From positions 1-64,000 of the forward strand of contig NZ_JARJNS010000004.1 in NCBI RefSeq assembly GCF_030143245.1: a stretch of 64,000 nt of DNA, read 5' to 3'. The notes below the pieces were generated by a model, which was not told where the DNA came from, ran no database searches, and worked only from the letters and a program-made list of their open reading frames with translations. The stretch is from Rhabdaerophilum sp. SD176. GTDB taxonomy: Bacteria; Pseudomonadota; Alphaproteobacteria; Rhizobiales; Beijerinckiaceae. Positions 43,760 through 52,964 of the stretch are shown piece after piece (the stretch's first letter is position 1; every line of letters begins with the position of its first letter). The position numbers were made by a program, and so were the translations under genes.

Positions 43760-45265
43760 CTACCGGAGCCGGAGCGGTACCTTCGCCACGACAAAGGCGA
43801 GCGCCACTGCACTCGCATAGAAGATCGCCCCGATCACGGCGATCACCGGCAGCCGTGCCAGCGGTGTGAAGCTGGCATAGGCCCTGTCTGCCGCAACAAG
43901 CATCCCCGCCAGCAACACGGCGCAGACCGCAAGCGCCAGCGCGGCGCGGCCGACCCTCCGGTCCGGTGCGGCCTTGCCCTGCCTTTTCGCCAGCACGAAC
44001 AGGATGCCGAAATTGACGATGGCGCCGATGGCTGTGGCCAAAGCGAGGCCGGCCGCACCGAGCCGGTTCCACAGCACCAGCTTGATGAGAAGGTTGAGGC
44101 CAATCGCCGTCAGCGAGGCATAGAGCGGCGTTTTCGTGTCGCCGCGTGCATGGAAGCTCGCCACCATCGAGCGGATGCCCACAATCGCCGGCAGCCCGAC
44201 CGCATAGGCCGCCAGCACCGCCGCCGTGGCTGCGCTGGCGCTTGCATCGAAGGCGCCGCGCTCGAACAGGGCCGCCACGATCACCTCGGGGATCGCGAGG
44301 AACCCCGCGAAGAACGGCGCGGCCAGCAGCCAGCTCAGCACCAGCGCGCGGTTCTGTTGGGCATGGGCCTCGTCGGTCCGCCCTTCAGCAATCAGGCGGC
44401 TCATCTCCGGCAGCAGCACGGTGCCGGCGGCGATGCCGATCACCCCGATCGGCAGCTGGTAGAGTCGGTCGGCGTAATAGAGCGCCGAGGCTCCGCCCTG
44501 CGGCAGGAAGGTAACGAGGATCGTATCGGCGAACATCGCGATCTGCACGCCTGCCGCCCCGATCACCGCCGGGCCGAAGGCGCGGAAGAAACCGCGCACA
44601 TCCGCGTCGAGTCTCGGTCGCGCCGGCCAGGCGATCAGCCCGGCCCGCCAGGCGGCGAAACCGAGCAGCATCGTCTCGAGGATGCCGGCGAGCAGCACGC
44701 CCCAGGCAGCGGCATGGGCGAGGGTGGTGAAGGCCGCCCCGGCGAGCAGGGTCGAGATCATCGCGAGGTTCAGCAGGACCGGCGCCGCCGCTCCGGCAAC
44801 GAAACGCTTCTCGGCATTCAGCACGCCGGTCCAGAGCACGACCAGCGTGATCAGCGCGAGATAGGGGAAGGTGATCTGCGTCAACTCGGTCGCCAGCGTC
44901 ATCGCGCCGGGCCGACCGGCAAAGCCCGGCGCCAGCAGCCCGACAAAGCCCGGCGTGAAGGCAAGGACCAGACCGAGCAGCAGGAGCTGCGTGACCAGAA
45001 CGAGGCTGAGGATCCGCCCCTGGAACAGGGCTGCGGCCGCCTCGCCGGCCTGCGTGCGGATGCGGGTATAGGCGGGGATGAAGGCCGTGGAGAAGGCGCC
45101 CTCGGCGAAGATCGCCCGGAAATGGTTCGGCAGCCGGAACGCGACGGCAAAAGCATCCATCAGCAGGCCCGCCCCGAGCACCCGCGCGAGCAGGATATCC
45201 CGGAGGAAGCCGGTGACCCGCGAGAGCAGGGTCCAGGCCCCGACGGAAAGGAAGGCGCGGATCAT
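43760..45265 (-). CDS. murJ: Lipid II flippase MurJ
   Basis: Polytopic inner-membrane protein of 501 aa with about 14 helices, translocating lipid II for peptidoglycan synthesis. The N-terminal signature WTLLSRVTGFLRDILLARVLG, then DAFAVAFRLPNHFRAIFAEGAFSTAFIPAY, is diagnostic. Length is normal. It lies 21 bp after the GT2 transferase gene and is probably in the same transcript. It belongs to the same cell-wall theme as the class A PBP at 61-63 kb, though they are not linked. Confidence 0.95.
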   Translation of the reverse strand: MIRAFLSVGAWTLLSRVTGFLRDILLARVLGAGLLMDAFAVAFRLPNHFRAIFAEGAFSTAFIPAYTRIRTQAGEAAAALFQGRILSLVLVTQLLLLGLVLAFTPGFVGLLAPGFAGRPGAMTLATELTQITFPYLALITLVVLWTGVLNAEKRFVAGAAAPVLLNLAMISTLLAGAAFTTLAHAAAWGVLLAGILETMLLGFAAWRAGLIAWPARPRLDADVRGFFRAFGPAVIGAAGVQIAMFADTILVTFLPQGGASALYYADRLYQLPIGVIGIAAGTVLLPEMSRLIAEGRTDEAHAQQNRALVLSWLLAAPFFAGFLAIPEVIVAALFERGAFDASASAATAAVLAAYAVGLPAIVGIRSMVASFHARGDTKTPLYASLTAIGLNLLIKLVLWNRLGAAGLALATAIGAIVNFGILFVLAKRQGKAAPDRRVGRAALALAVCAVLLAGMLVAADRAYASFTPLARLPVIAVIGAIFYASAVALAFVVAKVPLRLR

Positions 45266-45286
45266 CGGCGCCGCGCTCCCGGCGGC

Positions 45287-46306
45287 TTAGCCGGCCGGAG
45301 GCCCTGCTTCAGGCTGGCTGCCTGTGGCCTGTGCCCGCGATGCGCCGGCCTCCCTCGATCCATGCCGCCCTCCGACCTCCTCCGCCACGATATAGAGTGG
45401 CCGCCGTTTCACTTCGGCGAAGATTCGGCCGACATATTCGCCGATCACGCCGAGAAACACGAGTTGAATGCCGGAAAAGAACATCACCGAGACGATCAGG
45501 CTGGGGAAGCCGGGCACATCCACGCCCAGCACCATCGTGCGCAGCAACATGGTGATCGCGTAGGTGAAGGCGAAGATCGAGATGCCGAGGCCGATATAGG
45601 TGGCGAGCTTAAGCGGCAGGGTGGAGAAGGAGGAGAGCCCGTCAAAGGCAAAGCGCGTCAGCTGGCGGTAGCCCCATTTCGAGGTGCCGTGCAGCCGCTC
45701 CTGGACTTCGAAGGGCACGCCGATGGATTTGAACCCCACCCAGGCATAGAGTCCCTTCGAGAACCGCGCCCGCTCGCCGAGCCGGCGCAGGGCCTCCACC
45801 ACCTTGCGGTCCATCAGGCGGTAATCGCCTGCGCCCGGCGGCAGCGGAGTCTCGCCGAATCGCGAGAAGAGCGTGTAGAATTTCTCGGTCATCCAGCGGC
45901 GGATCGGCCCGTCGGTCGACCGGTCGACGCGCTGGCCATAGACCATGTCATAGCCCTCGCGCCATTTCGCCACGAAGGTCGCGATTGTCTCCGGCGGATG
46001 CTGGAGATCGGCATCGATCATCACCACCGCCCGGCCATGAGCATGGTCAAGCCCCGCGGCAAGCGCGATTTCTTTGCCGAAATTCCGGCTGAAGGAGACA
46101 GCCCGCAGGCGGCTGTCCGTTTCGGCGGCACGGCGGATCCGGGCCAGTGTGTCATCCTGCGAGCCGTCATCGACGAAGATGATCTCGAAACTCGCGACAC
46201 AGCCTTCCAGCACCGGCACCAGCGCGCCGACCAGGGCCTCGATATTCTCGCCCTCGTTGAAGACGGGAACCACAACCGACAATTCGGGATGGACGCGATG
46301 CGGCAT
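45287..46306 (-). CDS. Polyprenyl-phosphate glycosyltransferase, GtrB/ArnC-like
   Basis: GT2 enzyme of about 339 aa. The catalytic part begins LSVVVPVFNEGENIEAL, with VDDGSQDDT and MIDADLQHPPE (DxD metal site), and the C-terminus has two membrane helices (YIGLGISIFAFTYAITMLL and IVSVMFFSGIQLVFLGVIG). Such proteins load a sugar on undecaprenyl phosphate. The ATG at 46306 gives the family N-terminus; an upstream ATG (46408) would add an unlikely Arg/Pro-rich leader. It precedes murJ and is divergent from a YdjC deacetylase gene, which suggests lipid or cell-wall glycan modification. Confidence 0.9.
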   Translation of the reverse strand: MPHRVHPELSVVVPVFNEGENIEALVGALVPVLEGCVASFEIIFVDDGSQDDTLARIRRAAETDSRLRAVSFSRNFGKEIALAAGLDHAHGRAVVMIDADLQHPPETIATFVAKWREGYDMVYGQRVDRSTDGPIRRWMTEKFYTLFSRFGETPLPPGAGDYRLMDRKVVEALRRLGERARFSKGLYAWVGFKSIGVPFEVQERLHGTSKWGYRQLTRFAFDGLSSFSTLPLKLATYIGLGISIFAFTYAITMLLRTMVLGVDVPGFPSLIVSVMFFSGIQLVFLGVIGEYVGRIFAEVKRRPLYIVAEEVGGRHGSREAGASRAQATGSQPEAGPPAG

Positions 46307-46397
46307 GCTCGGACTCAGGTTGACGACAGGACGGCTTTCCGCCGGCGCGCAGGCAGGGTAAGCCCCTGATGCCGGCCGGCATTCCCCTGTTACTCGC

Positions 46398-47258
46398 ATG
46401 GGCCGCATGAATGGAAGCTTGATGGTGCCGCTTGTTCTCTGCGCCGATGATTATGCGATGACGCCCGCCGTCAGCCGGGGCATCCTCGCGCTGCTGGAAA
46501 CCGGGCGGATCACCGCCACCGGCGCCATGACCAACCGCCCCTCCTGGCCCGAGGCTGCGCATGATCTTCGTGCCCTTGCCGGCACGGCCGATCTCGGCGT
46601 CCATCTCTCGCTGACCTGCGGCGAGACCCTGACCGACGGCGCGGGCTGGGCCGCCAACCGCGCCCAGCCGAAACTCCCCGCCCTGCTGGCCCGGGGGCTT
46701 TCCGGCACACTCCCGCTCGACGCGATCATGCGCGAGATCGAGGCCCAGCTCGACGCTTTCGAACAGGCCATGGGCATGCGCCCGGATTTCATCGACGGCC
46801 ACCAGCATGTCCATGCGCTGCCGGGCATCCGCCGTGCGCTTCTGGCCGTGCTGGCGCGGCGCTATCCAGGCCACGAACCGTGGATCCGCGATCCCGGCGA
46901 CAGCCCGGGCGCCATCCGCGCCCGCGGCCGTTTTGCCCGCAAGGCGCGGCTGCTGGCCTTGCTCGCCGGTCCATTCGGCCGCCGGATGGCCGAGGTGGGC
47001 TTCCGCCTCAACCGGGGCTTCGCCGGCTATTCCGCCTTTGATCCCGCGGCCGATTATGGCGCTGACTTCGCGAGCTATCTCGTCGCGCCCGGCCCGGCGC
47101 ATCTCGTCATGTGCCATCCCGGCGAGGTGGATGACGCCCTGCGCGCCCTCGACCCGGCCACCGACAGCCGGCTGACCGAACTCGCCTTCTTCCGTTCGGA
47201 CCGCTTCAGCGAGATCTGCGCCGTTGCCGGGATGCAGCCCTCGCGGATGGCAGGGTAG
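46398..47258 (+). CDS. ChbG/HpnK (YdjC) family deacetylase
   Basis: Carbohydrate or hopanoid deacetylase of up to 286 aa. Metal-binding motifs are LCADDYAMT (Asp pair), LGVHLSL and FIDGHQHVHALPG, and a late CHPGE. The family includes ChbG (chitooligosaccharides) and HpnK (hopanoids). The ATG at 46422 has GGAAG just upstream and is an alternative start giving a tighter N-terminus. It is divergent from the polyprenyl glycosyltransferase gene, in line with removal of an acetyl group from a lipid-linked sugar (inference). Confidence 0.88.
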   Translation: MGRMNGSLMVPLVLCADDYAMTPAVSRGILALLETGRITATGAMTNRPSWPEAAHDLRALAGTADLGVHLSLTCGETLTDGAGWAANRAQPKLPALLARGLSGTLPLDAIMREIEAQLDAFEQAMGMRPDFIDGHQHVHALPGIRRALLAVLARRYPGHEPWIRDPGDSPGAIRARGRFARKARLLALLAGPFGRRMAEVGFRLNRGFAGYSAFDPAADYGADFASYLVAPGPAHLVMCHPGEVDDALRALDPATDSRLTELAFFRSDRFSEICAVAGMQPSRMAG

Positions 47259-47337
47259 GGGCCTCGCCCGCGCCCCATGACAAGGAGGGGCAAACCCGCC
47301 ACGCTCTCCGGGTGATTCCCTCGCCTCCGGAAACCCC

Positions 47338-47694
47338 ATGCCCGTCACAATCAATCCCGCCTATCTCTGGCCGATCCTTCTGCTGCTGGCCTCGAATGTC
47401 TTCATGACCCTCGCCTGGTATGGCCATCTGAAATTCAAGACGACAGCCCTGCCGGTCGTGATCCTTGCCAGCTGGGGCATCGCCTTCATCGAATATTGCC
47501 TCGCCGTGCCAGCCAACCGGATGGGCCATGCGGTCTATTCGGCGGCGGAACTGAAGACGATCCAGGAAGTGATCACGCTGATCGTCTTCGCTGGATTTTC
47601 CGTCTTCTTTCTCGGCGAGAAGCTGACGCTGAACCACGGGATCGGCTTCGCGCTGATCTGCGCCGGCGCCTGGTTCGTATTCCAGGCAAAATAG
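47338..47694 (+). CDS. DMT-like DUF486 membrane protein
   Basis: Small inner-membrane protein of 118 aa with four hydrophobic segments, starting YLWPILLLLASNVFMTLAWYGH. The ASWGIAFIEYCLAVPANR segment is typical of DUF486. Function unknown; the fold is like half of a small multidrug transporter. It is on the same strand as the deacetylase gene, 80 bp downstream. Confidence 0.85.
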   Translation: MPVTINPAYLWPILLLLASNVFMTLAWYGHLKFKTTALPVVILASWGIAFIEYCLAVPANRMGHAVYSAAELKTIQEVITLIVFAGFSVFFLGEKLTLNHGIGFALICAGAWFVFQAK

Positions 47695-47801
47695 CGCACA
47701 GCGCACCCTTCTCCGCCAAGGGGAGGATTGCGGCCCGCCCTTCAGGGCTGTTAAGGGAAGCCATCGCCGGAATCGTTCGGCACGCGGTGAGGAGACGCAT
47801 C

Positions 47802-48023
47802 ATGAGCCAGATTTTCGACCGGCCCAAGGAAATCATCGACTATTGCCTTAAGCCGCTGAACCTGCCGAAGGAAGACGCGACCTACCAGGAGGTCTATCGC
47901 CGCCTCGAGCATGTCATCAAGACCTATCAGGTCCAGATGATGAAGGCGAAAGCCCCGGTTGCGGTGGATTTCTCGCAGATGCGCACCATCACGATCAACG
48001 AGGACGCGCACGGCCACGATTGA
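47802..48023 (+). CDS. Small conserved-looking hypothetical protein (73 aa)
   Basis: Short protein (73 aa) starting MSQIFDRPKEIIDYCLKPLN, with GTGAGGAGACGCATC upstream as a good ribosome site. It is charged and helical with no signal peptide. I know no function. It is followed by a bidirectional terminator and converges on the superoxide dismutase gene. Confidence 0.7.
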   Translation: MSQIFDRPKEIIDYCLKPLNLPKEDATYQEVYRRLEHVIKTYQVQMMKAKAPVAVDFSQMRTITINEDAHGHD

Positions 48024-48093
48024 GGCCTGGCTCCGTCGGGCCGAACGCCAGGTGCTGATCATGGCGCAATGCCGCGAATTCCTGACGGACAGC

Positions 48094-48118
48094 AAAAAGG
48101 GGCCTTGCGGCCCCTTTT
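48094..48118. terminator. Bidirectional rho-independent terminator
   Basis: A-run, 6-bp stem GGGGCC/GGCCCC with TTGC loop, then TTTT. It works for both the small plus-strand gene and the convergent superoxide dismutase gene. Confidence 0.88.
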
Positions 48119-48143
48119 CCATGACGGGAAAGAGCGAAAATGC

Positions 48144-48743
48144 TCAGGCCGTCGCCTTGGCGTACATTTCGGCCACGTATTCCCAGTTCACCAGATGCTC
48201 GACGAAGGCCTTGAGGTAGTCCGGCCGGCGGTTGCGGTAATCGATATAGTAGGAATGCTCCCACACGTCGCAGCCGAGGATCGGCGTGGCGCCCTGCACC
48301 AGCGGGCTCTCGCCATTCGCGGTCTTCATGACGACGATCTTGCCGTCCTTGACGGCAAGCCAGTTCCAGCCCGAGCCGAACTGGGTGATGCCGGCCTGGA
48401 TGAAGTCTTCCTTCATCTTCTCGACAGAACCGAGATCCTCGATGATCTTCTTCTCCAGTGCACCCGGAATGGCGCCGCCGCCATTCGGCTTCATCCAGTT
48501 CCAGAAATGGATGTGGTTGTAATGCTGGCCCGCATTGTTGAAGAGGCCGGCATTCTTGCCGAACGAGCCCTTCACGATCTCCTCGAGGCTCTTGCCCTCG
48601 AATTCCGAGCCCTTCAGCAGGTTATTGCCGTTGTTCACGTAAGCCAGGTGATGCTTGTCGTGATGGTATTCCAGCGTCTCCTTCGACATATACGGCTGCA
48701 GCGCGTCATAGGCGTAGGGGAGGTCGGGAAGCGTGAAGGACAT
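48144..48743 (-). CDS. sodB: Superoxide dismutase [Fe/Mn]
   Basis: Iron/manganese superoxide dismutase of 199 aa, cytosolic, dismutating superoxide. Start MSFTLPDLPYAYDALQPYMS with GAGGAAC upstream fixes the N-terminus. Metal ligands are His in YHHDKHHLAYV, His in HYNHIHFWNW, and Asp and His in CDVWEHSYYIDY. The GGGAIPGALEKKI region is typical of alphaproteobacterial SODs. Fe versus Mn preference cannot be decided by eye. Confidence 0.95.
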   Translation of the reverse strand: MSFTLPDLPYAYDALQPYMSKETLEYHHDKHHLAYVNNGNNLLKGSEFEGKSLEEIVKGSFGKNAGLFNNAGQHYNHIHFWNWMKPNGGGAIPGALEKKIIEDLGSVEKMKEDFIQAGITQFGSGWNWLAVKDGKIVVMKTANGESPLVQGATPILGCDVWEHSYYIDYRNRRPDYLKAFVEHLVNWEYVAEMYAKATA

Positions 48744-48982
48744 GGGTGGGTTCCTCGAACATCTGAATCCGGTCAAGCCGGCCGCGATCGGCCGCGCTGC
48801 CCTCATGTAAGTCGACCGTAGCAGAAGGGCAATCGCTCCGTTGCGGGGAAATCGGGCCAGACGAACAGTGGATAGCCGCGAAGTGGCTGTCCAACCGGTT
48901 GATATTTGCTCCTTCTTCGCGGAATGTTTACCTTGGCCTGTCGTTCTGGATGGAATTCAGGCCGGTACATAAAGGCGAGCCG

Positions 48983-49975
48983 ATGATTTTCGCGATTTTC
49001 CTGGTCGCTGCCCTTCTTGTCCTCGGCGGCGTCCTGGGCCTCGTCAGCGCCCTCAATCTGATCCCGACCGATCTCGGCCTCGTACAATTCCAGGCGGGGA
49101 CAATTGCGCTGGTCGCCGGCATGGTGACATTGGCGATCGGCTTCTCCACCCGTGCGCTTCTGGCAGCCCTGCGACGGGTCGCGACCCCGCATGCCCTCGC
49201 CGCGTCGCTGGATGAACGGCCCCGCATGCCGGAGCCTGCGATCGAACCGCCACCGCTTGGCGGGCATGAGCCGGCCATCGCCGCCGGCATGCTGGCAACC
49301 GGGGCCGCGGCCGGCGCCGCTTTTGCCGCCCCGTCCGGGCCGGAACCGCTGCCGCCGGCACCGGGTGAAATCCTTGTCGATCCCGCATTCGACCTGCCGC
49401 CGGTTGCCCTGCCGGAGGGGCAGGATCCCGGCGCCCCGGCCGCGCCGCAGGAAGACAGGCCTGTCGAGCCTTTGCCCGAACCTCAACCTGCCGACATGCC
49501 GTTGGCCATCGACATTCCTCTGGCCGAGTTGCTGCCGGCCGAGCCCATCGCAGGGCCGGAGCCGGTGACGCCGTCGGTTCTGCCGGGCCTGGCGCCCATT
49601 CCCGCGCCGCCTGACCTGATGCTGCAGGCCATTCCCGAACCGCCGGTCCTCTCGATCGAGCAGGAGATCCGCGCCCAGCTTGGCCGGGCCCCGACCCCGG
49701 AACCCGGGCCGGCCCCGATGCCTGAATCGCCGGCTGAACCGGAAGCCGCGCCGGCCCCCGGCCTTATCGCCGATGCCGATCTCGCCGCCCTCGAGGACGG
49801 CCGGCCTCCCCTCGCGCCGCTTGAGACGCTGGAAGTCGTCGGCGCCTACGATTCGGGCGGCACGCGCTTCACGATGTATTCGGATGGCTCGGTTGTGGCG
49901 GCGGGCCCCGAGGGCGAGACCCGCTATCCAACGTTGCAGGATCTGCGCCGCCATCTCGACCAGCTCGCAGGCTGA
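48983..49975 (+). CDS. Pro/Ala-rich membrane protein of unknown function
   Basis: Protein of about 330 aa. Two membrane segments lie at the N-terminus (IFAIFLVAALLVLGGVLGLV and AGTIALVAGMVTLAIGF), then about 230 residues of Pro/Ala/Glu-rich disordered linker. The C-terminal 45 residues (VVGAYDSGGTRFTMYSDGSV, then TLQDLRRHLDQ) form a compact conserved end. The ATG at 48983 has AAAGGCGAG before it; an upstream ATG (48899) would add 28 residues without a better site. It is divergent from sodB. Function unknown. Confidence 0.8.
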   Translation: MIFAIFLVAALLVLGGVLGLVSALNLIPTDLGLVQFQAGTIALVAGMVTLAIGFSTRALLAALRRVATPHALAASLDERPRMPEPAIEPPPLGGHEPAIAAGMLATGAAAGAAFAAPSGPEPLPPAPGEILVDPAFDLPPVALPEGQDPGAPAAPQEDRPVEPLPEPQPADMPLAIDIPLAELLPAEPIAGPEPVTPSVLPGLAPIPAPPDLMLQAIPEPPVLSIEQEIRAQLGRAPTPEPGPAPMPESPAEPEAAPAPGLIADADLAALEDGRPPLAPLETLEVVGAYDSGGTRFTMYSDGSVVAAGPEGETRYPTLQDLRRHLDQLAG

Positions 49976-50028
49976 GCTGCCCCTCACGAGGCGCTTGGTG
50001 CCAACCTCTCGCCGGCGGGTGAGGGGGC

Positions 50029-52143
50029 TTAGCCCGACCCCGCTGCCAGCCCCGTCACTTCCAGCGCAAAGGCGAAAACCCGCGCGATATCGTCGAGCTG
50101 TTCGAACCGCCCCGATGAGCCGCCATGGCCGGCGCCCATCTGCGTGTAGAGCAGCACCGGCCCGCCGCCGGTCATCGTCGCGCGCAGGCGGGCGACGAAT
50201 TTCGCCGGTTCCCAATAGGTGACACGTGGATCGGTCAGGCCGCCGATCACCAGCATGGGCGGATAGTCCTTCGCGGCGATGTTGTCATAGGGCGAATAGG
50301 CCCGCATCGCGTGGAAGGCAGCCTCGTCGGTGATCGGGTTGCCCCATTCCACCCATTCCGGCGGCGTCAGCGGCAGGCTCGGGTCGAGGATCGTGTTGAG
50401 GCTGTCGACGAAGGGAACATCGGCGATGATCCCGGCGAATTTCTCGCCCGCGAGATTGGCGACGCCACCCATCAGCATCCCGCCTGCCGAGACCCCTTGC
50501 GCCACGATCCGCTTCGGCGCGGCATAGCCTTCCGCGACGAGGAATTCCGCGACCGCGATGAAATCGGTGAAGCTGTTGATCTTTTTCTCGCGCTTCCCCT
50601 CGCGGTACCAGCGGAAGCCCTTCTCCGTGCCGCCCCGGATATGGGCGATCGCATATATGAAGCCGCGATCGACGAGGCTCAGCCGCTCGGTCTCGAAATC
50701 GGCATCCATCGCATAGCCATAGGCGCCATAACCGTAGAGCAGGGCCGGGGCCGTGCCGTCAACCGGCGTGTCCTTCCGCCGGAGGATGGTGACGGGCACG
50801 GTCTCGCCATCCGGCGCGGGGGCGAAAACCCGCTCGGTCACATAGACGGCGGGGTCATGGCCGGAGGGCACATCCTGCACCTTCAGCACCGTCTCGGCCC
50901 CGGTGGCGAGATCGAGATCGAGCGTCACTTCCGGGTCGACCGGCGAGGAATAGGCCAGCCGCAGGATGTTGCTCTCGTATTCGAGGCCCACCGTCGCAGC
51001 GATATCGCCGATCGCCGCCCGGGGCGCCAGCACACGTTCGGCACCGGTCTCCCAGTGGCGGATATGGATGCGCGGCCCCTCCTCGCCGAGGCTCGACCAG
51101 ATCAGCCAGTCCTTCAGCACATGCACGGAAAGCAGCATCCGGCCTGGCGTTTCGGGCACCAGCACGCGCGCCCGCTCGAGATCGGTCTCGCCGACCGGCA
51201 GCGCGACGATCCTGAAATCCGCCGCCCCGCCATGGTTGGTGCGGATGATCAGATCGCCGGCATGGTGGTCGATCTCGTATTCCACGCCCTGCACGCGCGG
51301 AAAAACCGGCACCGGAACTTCGCCCGCATCGTCAAGATCGAGCAGCAGCACCTCGCTCGTCTCGTGGTCATGGATCGAGATGAAGCCGTAACGGTCATCC
51401 TGCGTGACATCGAGACCGACGAACCAGCCCGAATCCGCCTCGCGGTAGATCTCGACATCGTCGCGCTGCTTCTCGCCGAGGCGATGCCGCATCACGCGGT
51501 AGGGCCGCTGCGAGGAATCCAGCTCGATATAATAGAAGAAACGGCCGTCGCGGCCCCAGACCACCTCGCCATTGGTCCGCGAGATGCGGTCGCGGTCGTT
51601 GCCGGTGGCGAGGTCCCGCACGCGAAGGACGTAGCTTTCAGAGCCGGTTATGTCCGCCGCCCAGACCATCAGCCCGTGATCGGGCGAGGGCTGGGTGGCG
51701 CCGATATCGAAGTAATCGACATCGCGCGCCTCCTTCGACCCGTCGAGCAGGATCTGCTCGCGGCGGGACCCGATCTTCCGCCGGCAGAAGACCGGATATT
51801 GCTGACGCTTCCGGAAGCGCTCGTAATAAAGCCACTCGCCATCCTTCATCGGCGGCTCGGCCTCATCCTCGCGCATCCGGCCGCGCATTTCCGCCATCAG
51901 GTCCTTCTGCAGCCCGGCCAGCGGTTTGAAGGCCTCGCGGGCGAAGGCATTCTCGCGCCGGAGATAGGTGCCGATCGCCGGCGGAACGCGCTTGGGGTCC
52001 TCGATCACCGCCTGCCAGTTCCGGGCGCGGAGCCAGGCATAGTGATCCACCAGCGTCACGCCATGCACCACGCGTTTCACCGGCTTGCGGGCAGCCATCG
52101 GCGGCTGGCGGGTGAGATGGGCGAAAGGCGGCAGGCGAGACAT
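50029..52143 (-). CDS. ptrB: Oligopeptidase B (S9 prolyl oligopeptidase family)
   Basis: Serine peptidase of 704 aa cleaving after basic residues in short peptides. An N-terminal beta-propeller is followed by the alpha/beta hydrolase domain. The active Ser is in VAQGVSAGGMLMG near residue 554, the Asp in GGLTDPRVTYWEP near 637 and the His in GAGHGGSSGRF near 677. IAHIRGGTEKGFRWYREGK is the family signature. The ATG at 52143 has GAGGATTC upstream. The msrB gene is 80 bp upstream on the same strand and may share its promoter. Confidence 0.93.
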   Translation of the reverse strand: MSRLPPFAHLTRQPPMAARKPVKRVVHGVTLVDHYAWLRARNWQAVIEDPKRVPPAIGTYLRRENAFAREAFKPLAGLQKDLMAEMRGRMREDEAEPPMKDGEWLYYERFRKRQQYPVFCRRKIGSRREQILLDGSKEARDVDYFDIGATQPSPDHGLMVWAADITGSESYVLRVRDLATGNDRDRISRTNGEVVWGRDGRFFYYIELDSSQRPYRVMRHRLGEKQRDDVEIYREADSGWFVGLDVTQDDRYGFISIHDHETSEVLLLDLDDAGEVPVPVFPRVQGVEYEIDHHAGDLIIRTNHGGAADFRIVALPVGETDLERARVLVPETPGRMLLSVHVLKDWLIWSSLGEEGPRIHIRHWETGAERVLAPRAAIGDIAATVGLEYESNILRLAYSSPVDPEVTLDLDLATGAETVLKVQDVPSGHDPAVYVTERVFAPAPDGETVPVTILRRKDTPVDGTAPALLYGYGAYGYAMDADFETERLSLVDRGFIYAIAHIRGGTEKGFRWYREGKREKKINSFTDFIAVAEFLVAEGYAAPKRIVAQGVSAGGMLMGGVANLAGEKFAGIIADVPFVDSLNTILDPSLPLTPPEWVEWGNPITDEAAFHAMRAYSPYDNIAAKDYPPMLVIGGLTDPRVTYWEPAKFVARLRATMTGGGPVLLYTQMGAGHGGSSGRFEQLDDIARVFAFALEVTGLAAGSG

Positions 52144-52223
52144 CGGCGAATCCTCATCAATCCGCGCGCATCTAGCCGGATTCCCGGACCGGGCGATACG
52201 GGGGAGGGACAGGTGAGGAGGCC

Positions 52224-52634
52224 TTACTCCGCCGGATCGGCGCGGAAGGTGAAGGCCGCGCCGTTGGTGCAATAGCGCCGCCCGCTCGGCTTCGGGCCAT
52301 CCGGAAAGACATGGCCGAGATGGCCATCGCAGACCGCGCAGCGGATCTCGATCCGCCGCATCCCGTAGGACCGGTCCTCATGATAGCTCACCACACCCTC
52401 CTCGACCGGCTCGAAGAAGCTCGGCCAGCCGGTTCCGGATTCATACTTGCTGTCAGTGCGGAACAGGGCGGTGTCGCAACCCGCACAATGGAAGGTTCCG
52501 GTGCGCTTTTCTTCGAGGAAAGGTCCGGTGAACGCGCATTCGGTGCCATGCTCGCGCAGGACGCGGTATTGCTCGGGTGTCAGCAGCGCACGCCACTCCG
52601 CTTCGGACTTGATCACCTTCTGAATTGCTTTCAT
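52224..52634 (-). CDS. msrB: Peptide-methionine (R)-S-oxide reductase MsrB
   Basis: Repair enzyme of 136 aa that reduces methionine-R-sulfoxide. Zinc cysteines are C50, C53, C99 and C102, and the catalytic Cys122 is in [10 protein letters not shown]. Family stretches are [12 protein letters not shown] and [10 protein letters not shown]. Residue C33 (TECAFTGPF) may serve as the resolving cysteine. It is divergent from mucR across a 330-bp AT-rich region that contains a CRP-type palindrome. Confidence 0.95.
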   Translation of the reverse strand: MKAIQKVIKSEAEWRALLTPEQYRVLREHGTECAFTGPFLEEKRTGTFHCAGCDTALFRTDSKYESGTGWPSFFEPVEEGVVSYHEDRSYGMRRIEIRCAVCDGHLGHVFPDGPKPSGRRYCTNGAAFTFRADPAE

Positions 52635-52764
52635 CCCACCGCTCCGTGCTTACGTAAGGCCAAAATGGGCCACGCAACTTGAGACAGCAAGTGTACAAAC
52701 GACAATGTGAACTGTGAACCGGCTTCACCTTCTCTGGGAAACCATGATGCCCGGGTGAAAATTA

Positions 52765-52780
52765 TGTGATATTTATCACA
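52765..52780. promoter_or_regulatory. CRP-type palindrome TGTGA-N6-TCACA
   Basis: TGTGATATTTATCACA is a perfect inverted repeat matching the CRP half-sites exactly. It lies about 130 bp upstream of msrB and 185 bp upstream of mucR, in an AT-rich stretch unlike the flanking genes. A CRP/FNR-family regulator is the likely ligand; which one binds in this organism is unknown. Confidence 0.6.
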
Positions 52781-52851
52781 AACCGCTTGCAACTATCCGA
52801 AAATATTGCTGAAAGAAAATTGAACGGCTGGAATCCTCGAATCGAGTGTTC

Positions 52852-52865
52852 GCAAGATATCTTGC
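52852..52865. promoter_or_regulatory. Perfect palindrome upstream of mucR
   Basis: GCAAGATATCTTGC is a perfect 14-bp inverted repeat about 100 bp before the mucR start, next to a CTCGAATCGAG half-symmetric element. It could be an operator, perhaps for MucR autoregulation or another regulator. No expression data support this. Confidence 0.4.
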
Positions 52866-52964
52866 TTTACGACTAAGGTATCACCATTTTCAACCGTTGG
52901 CCCGAAGAAAAACAAGGAATAGGGTGGTACGATCTGCCCGGCCATAAGAGAAGGAAATATGCTC

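Larger units (their letters stand above)
52635..52964. promoter_or_regulatory. Shared AT-rich control region of msrB and mucR
   Basis: This 330-bp divergent region has no gene. Its middle (52740-52900) is clearly AT-richer than its flanks and contains the two palindromes noted separately, as well as several TTGC/TTGA elements that could be -35 boxes. MucR proteins bind AT-rich DNA, so autoregulation is plausible. I did not fix a promoter. Confidence 0.5.

Noticed and set aside
44150-46369. Open frame of 739 codons antisense to murJ and the GT2 gene
   Set aside because: Arg/His/Gly-rich shadow frame without motifs.
50125-52275. Open frame of 716 codons antisense to oligopeptidase B
   Set aside because: No motifs; the sense strand has a complete catalytic triad.
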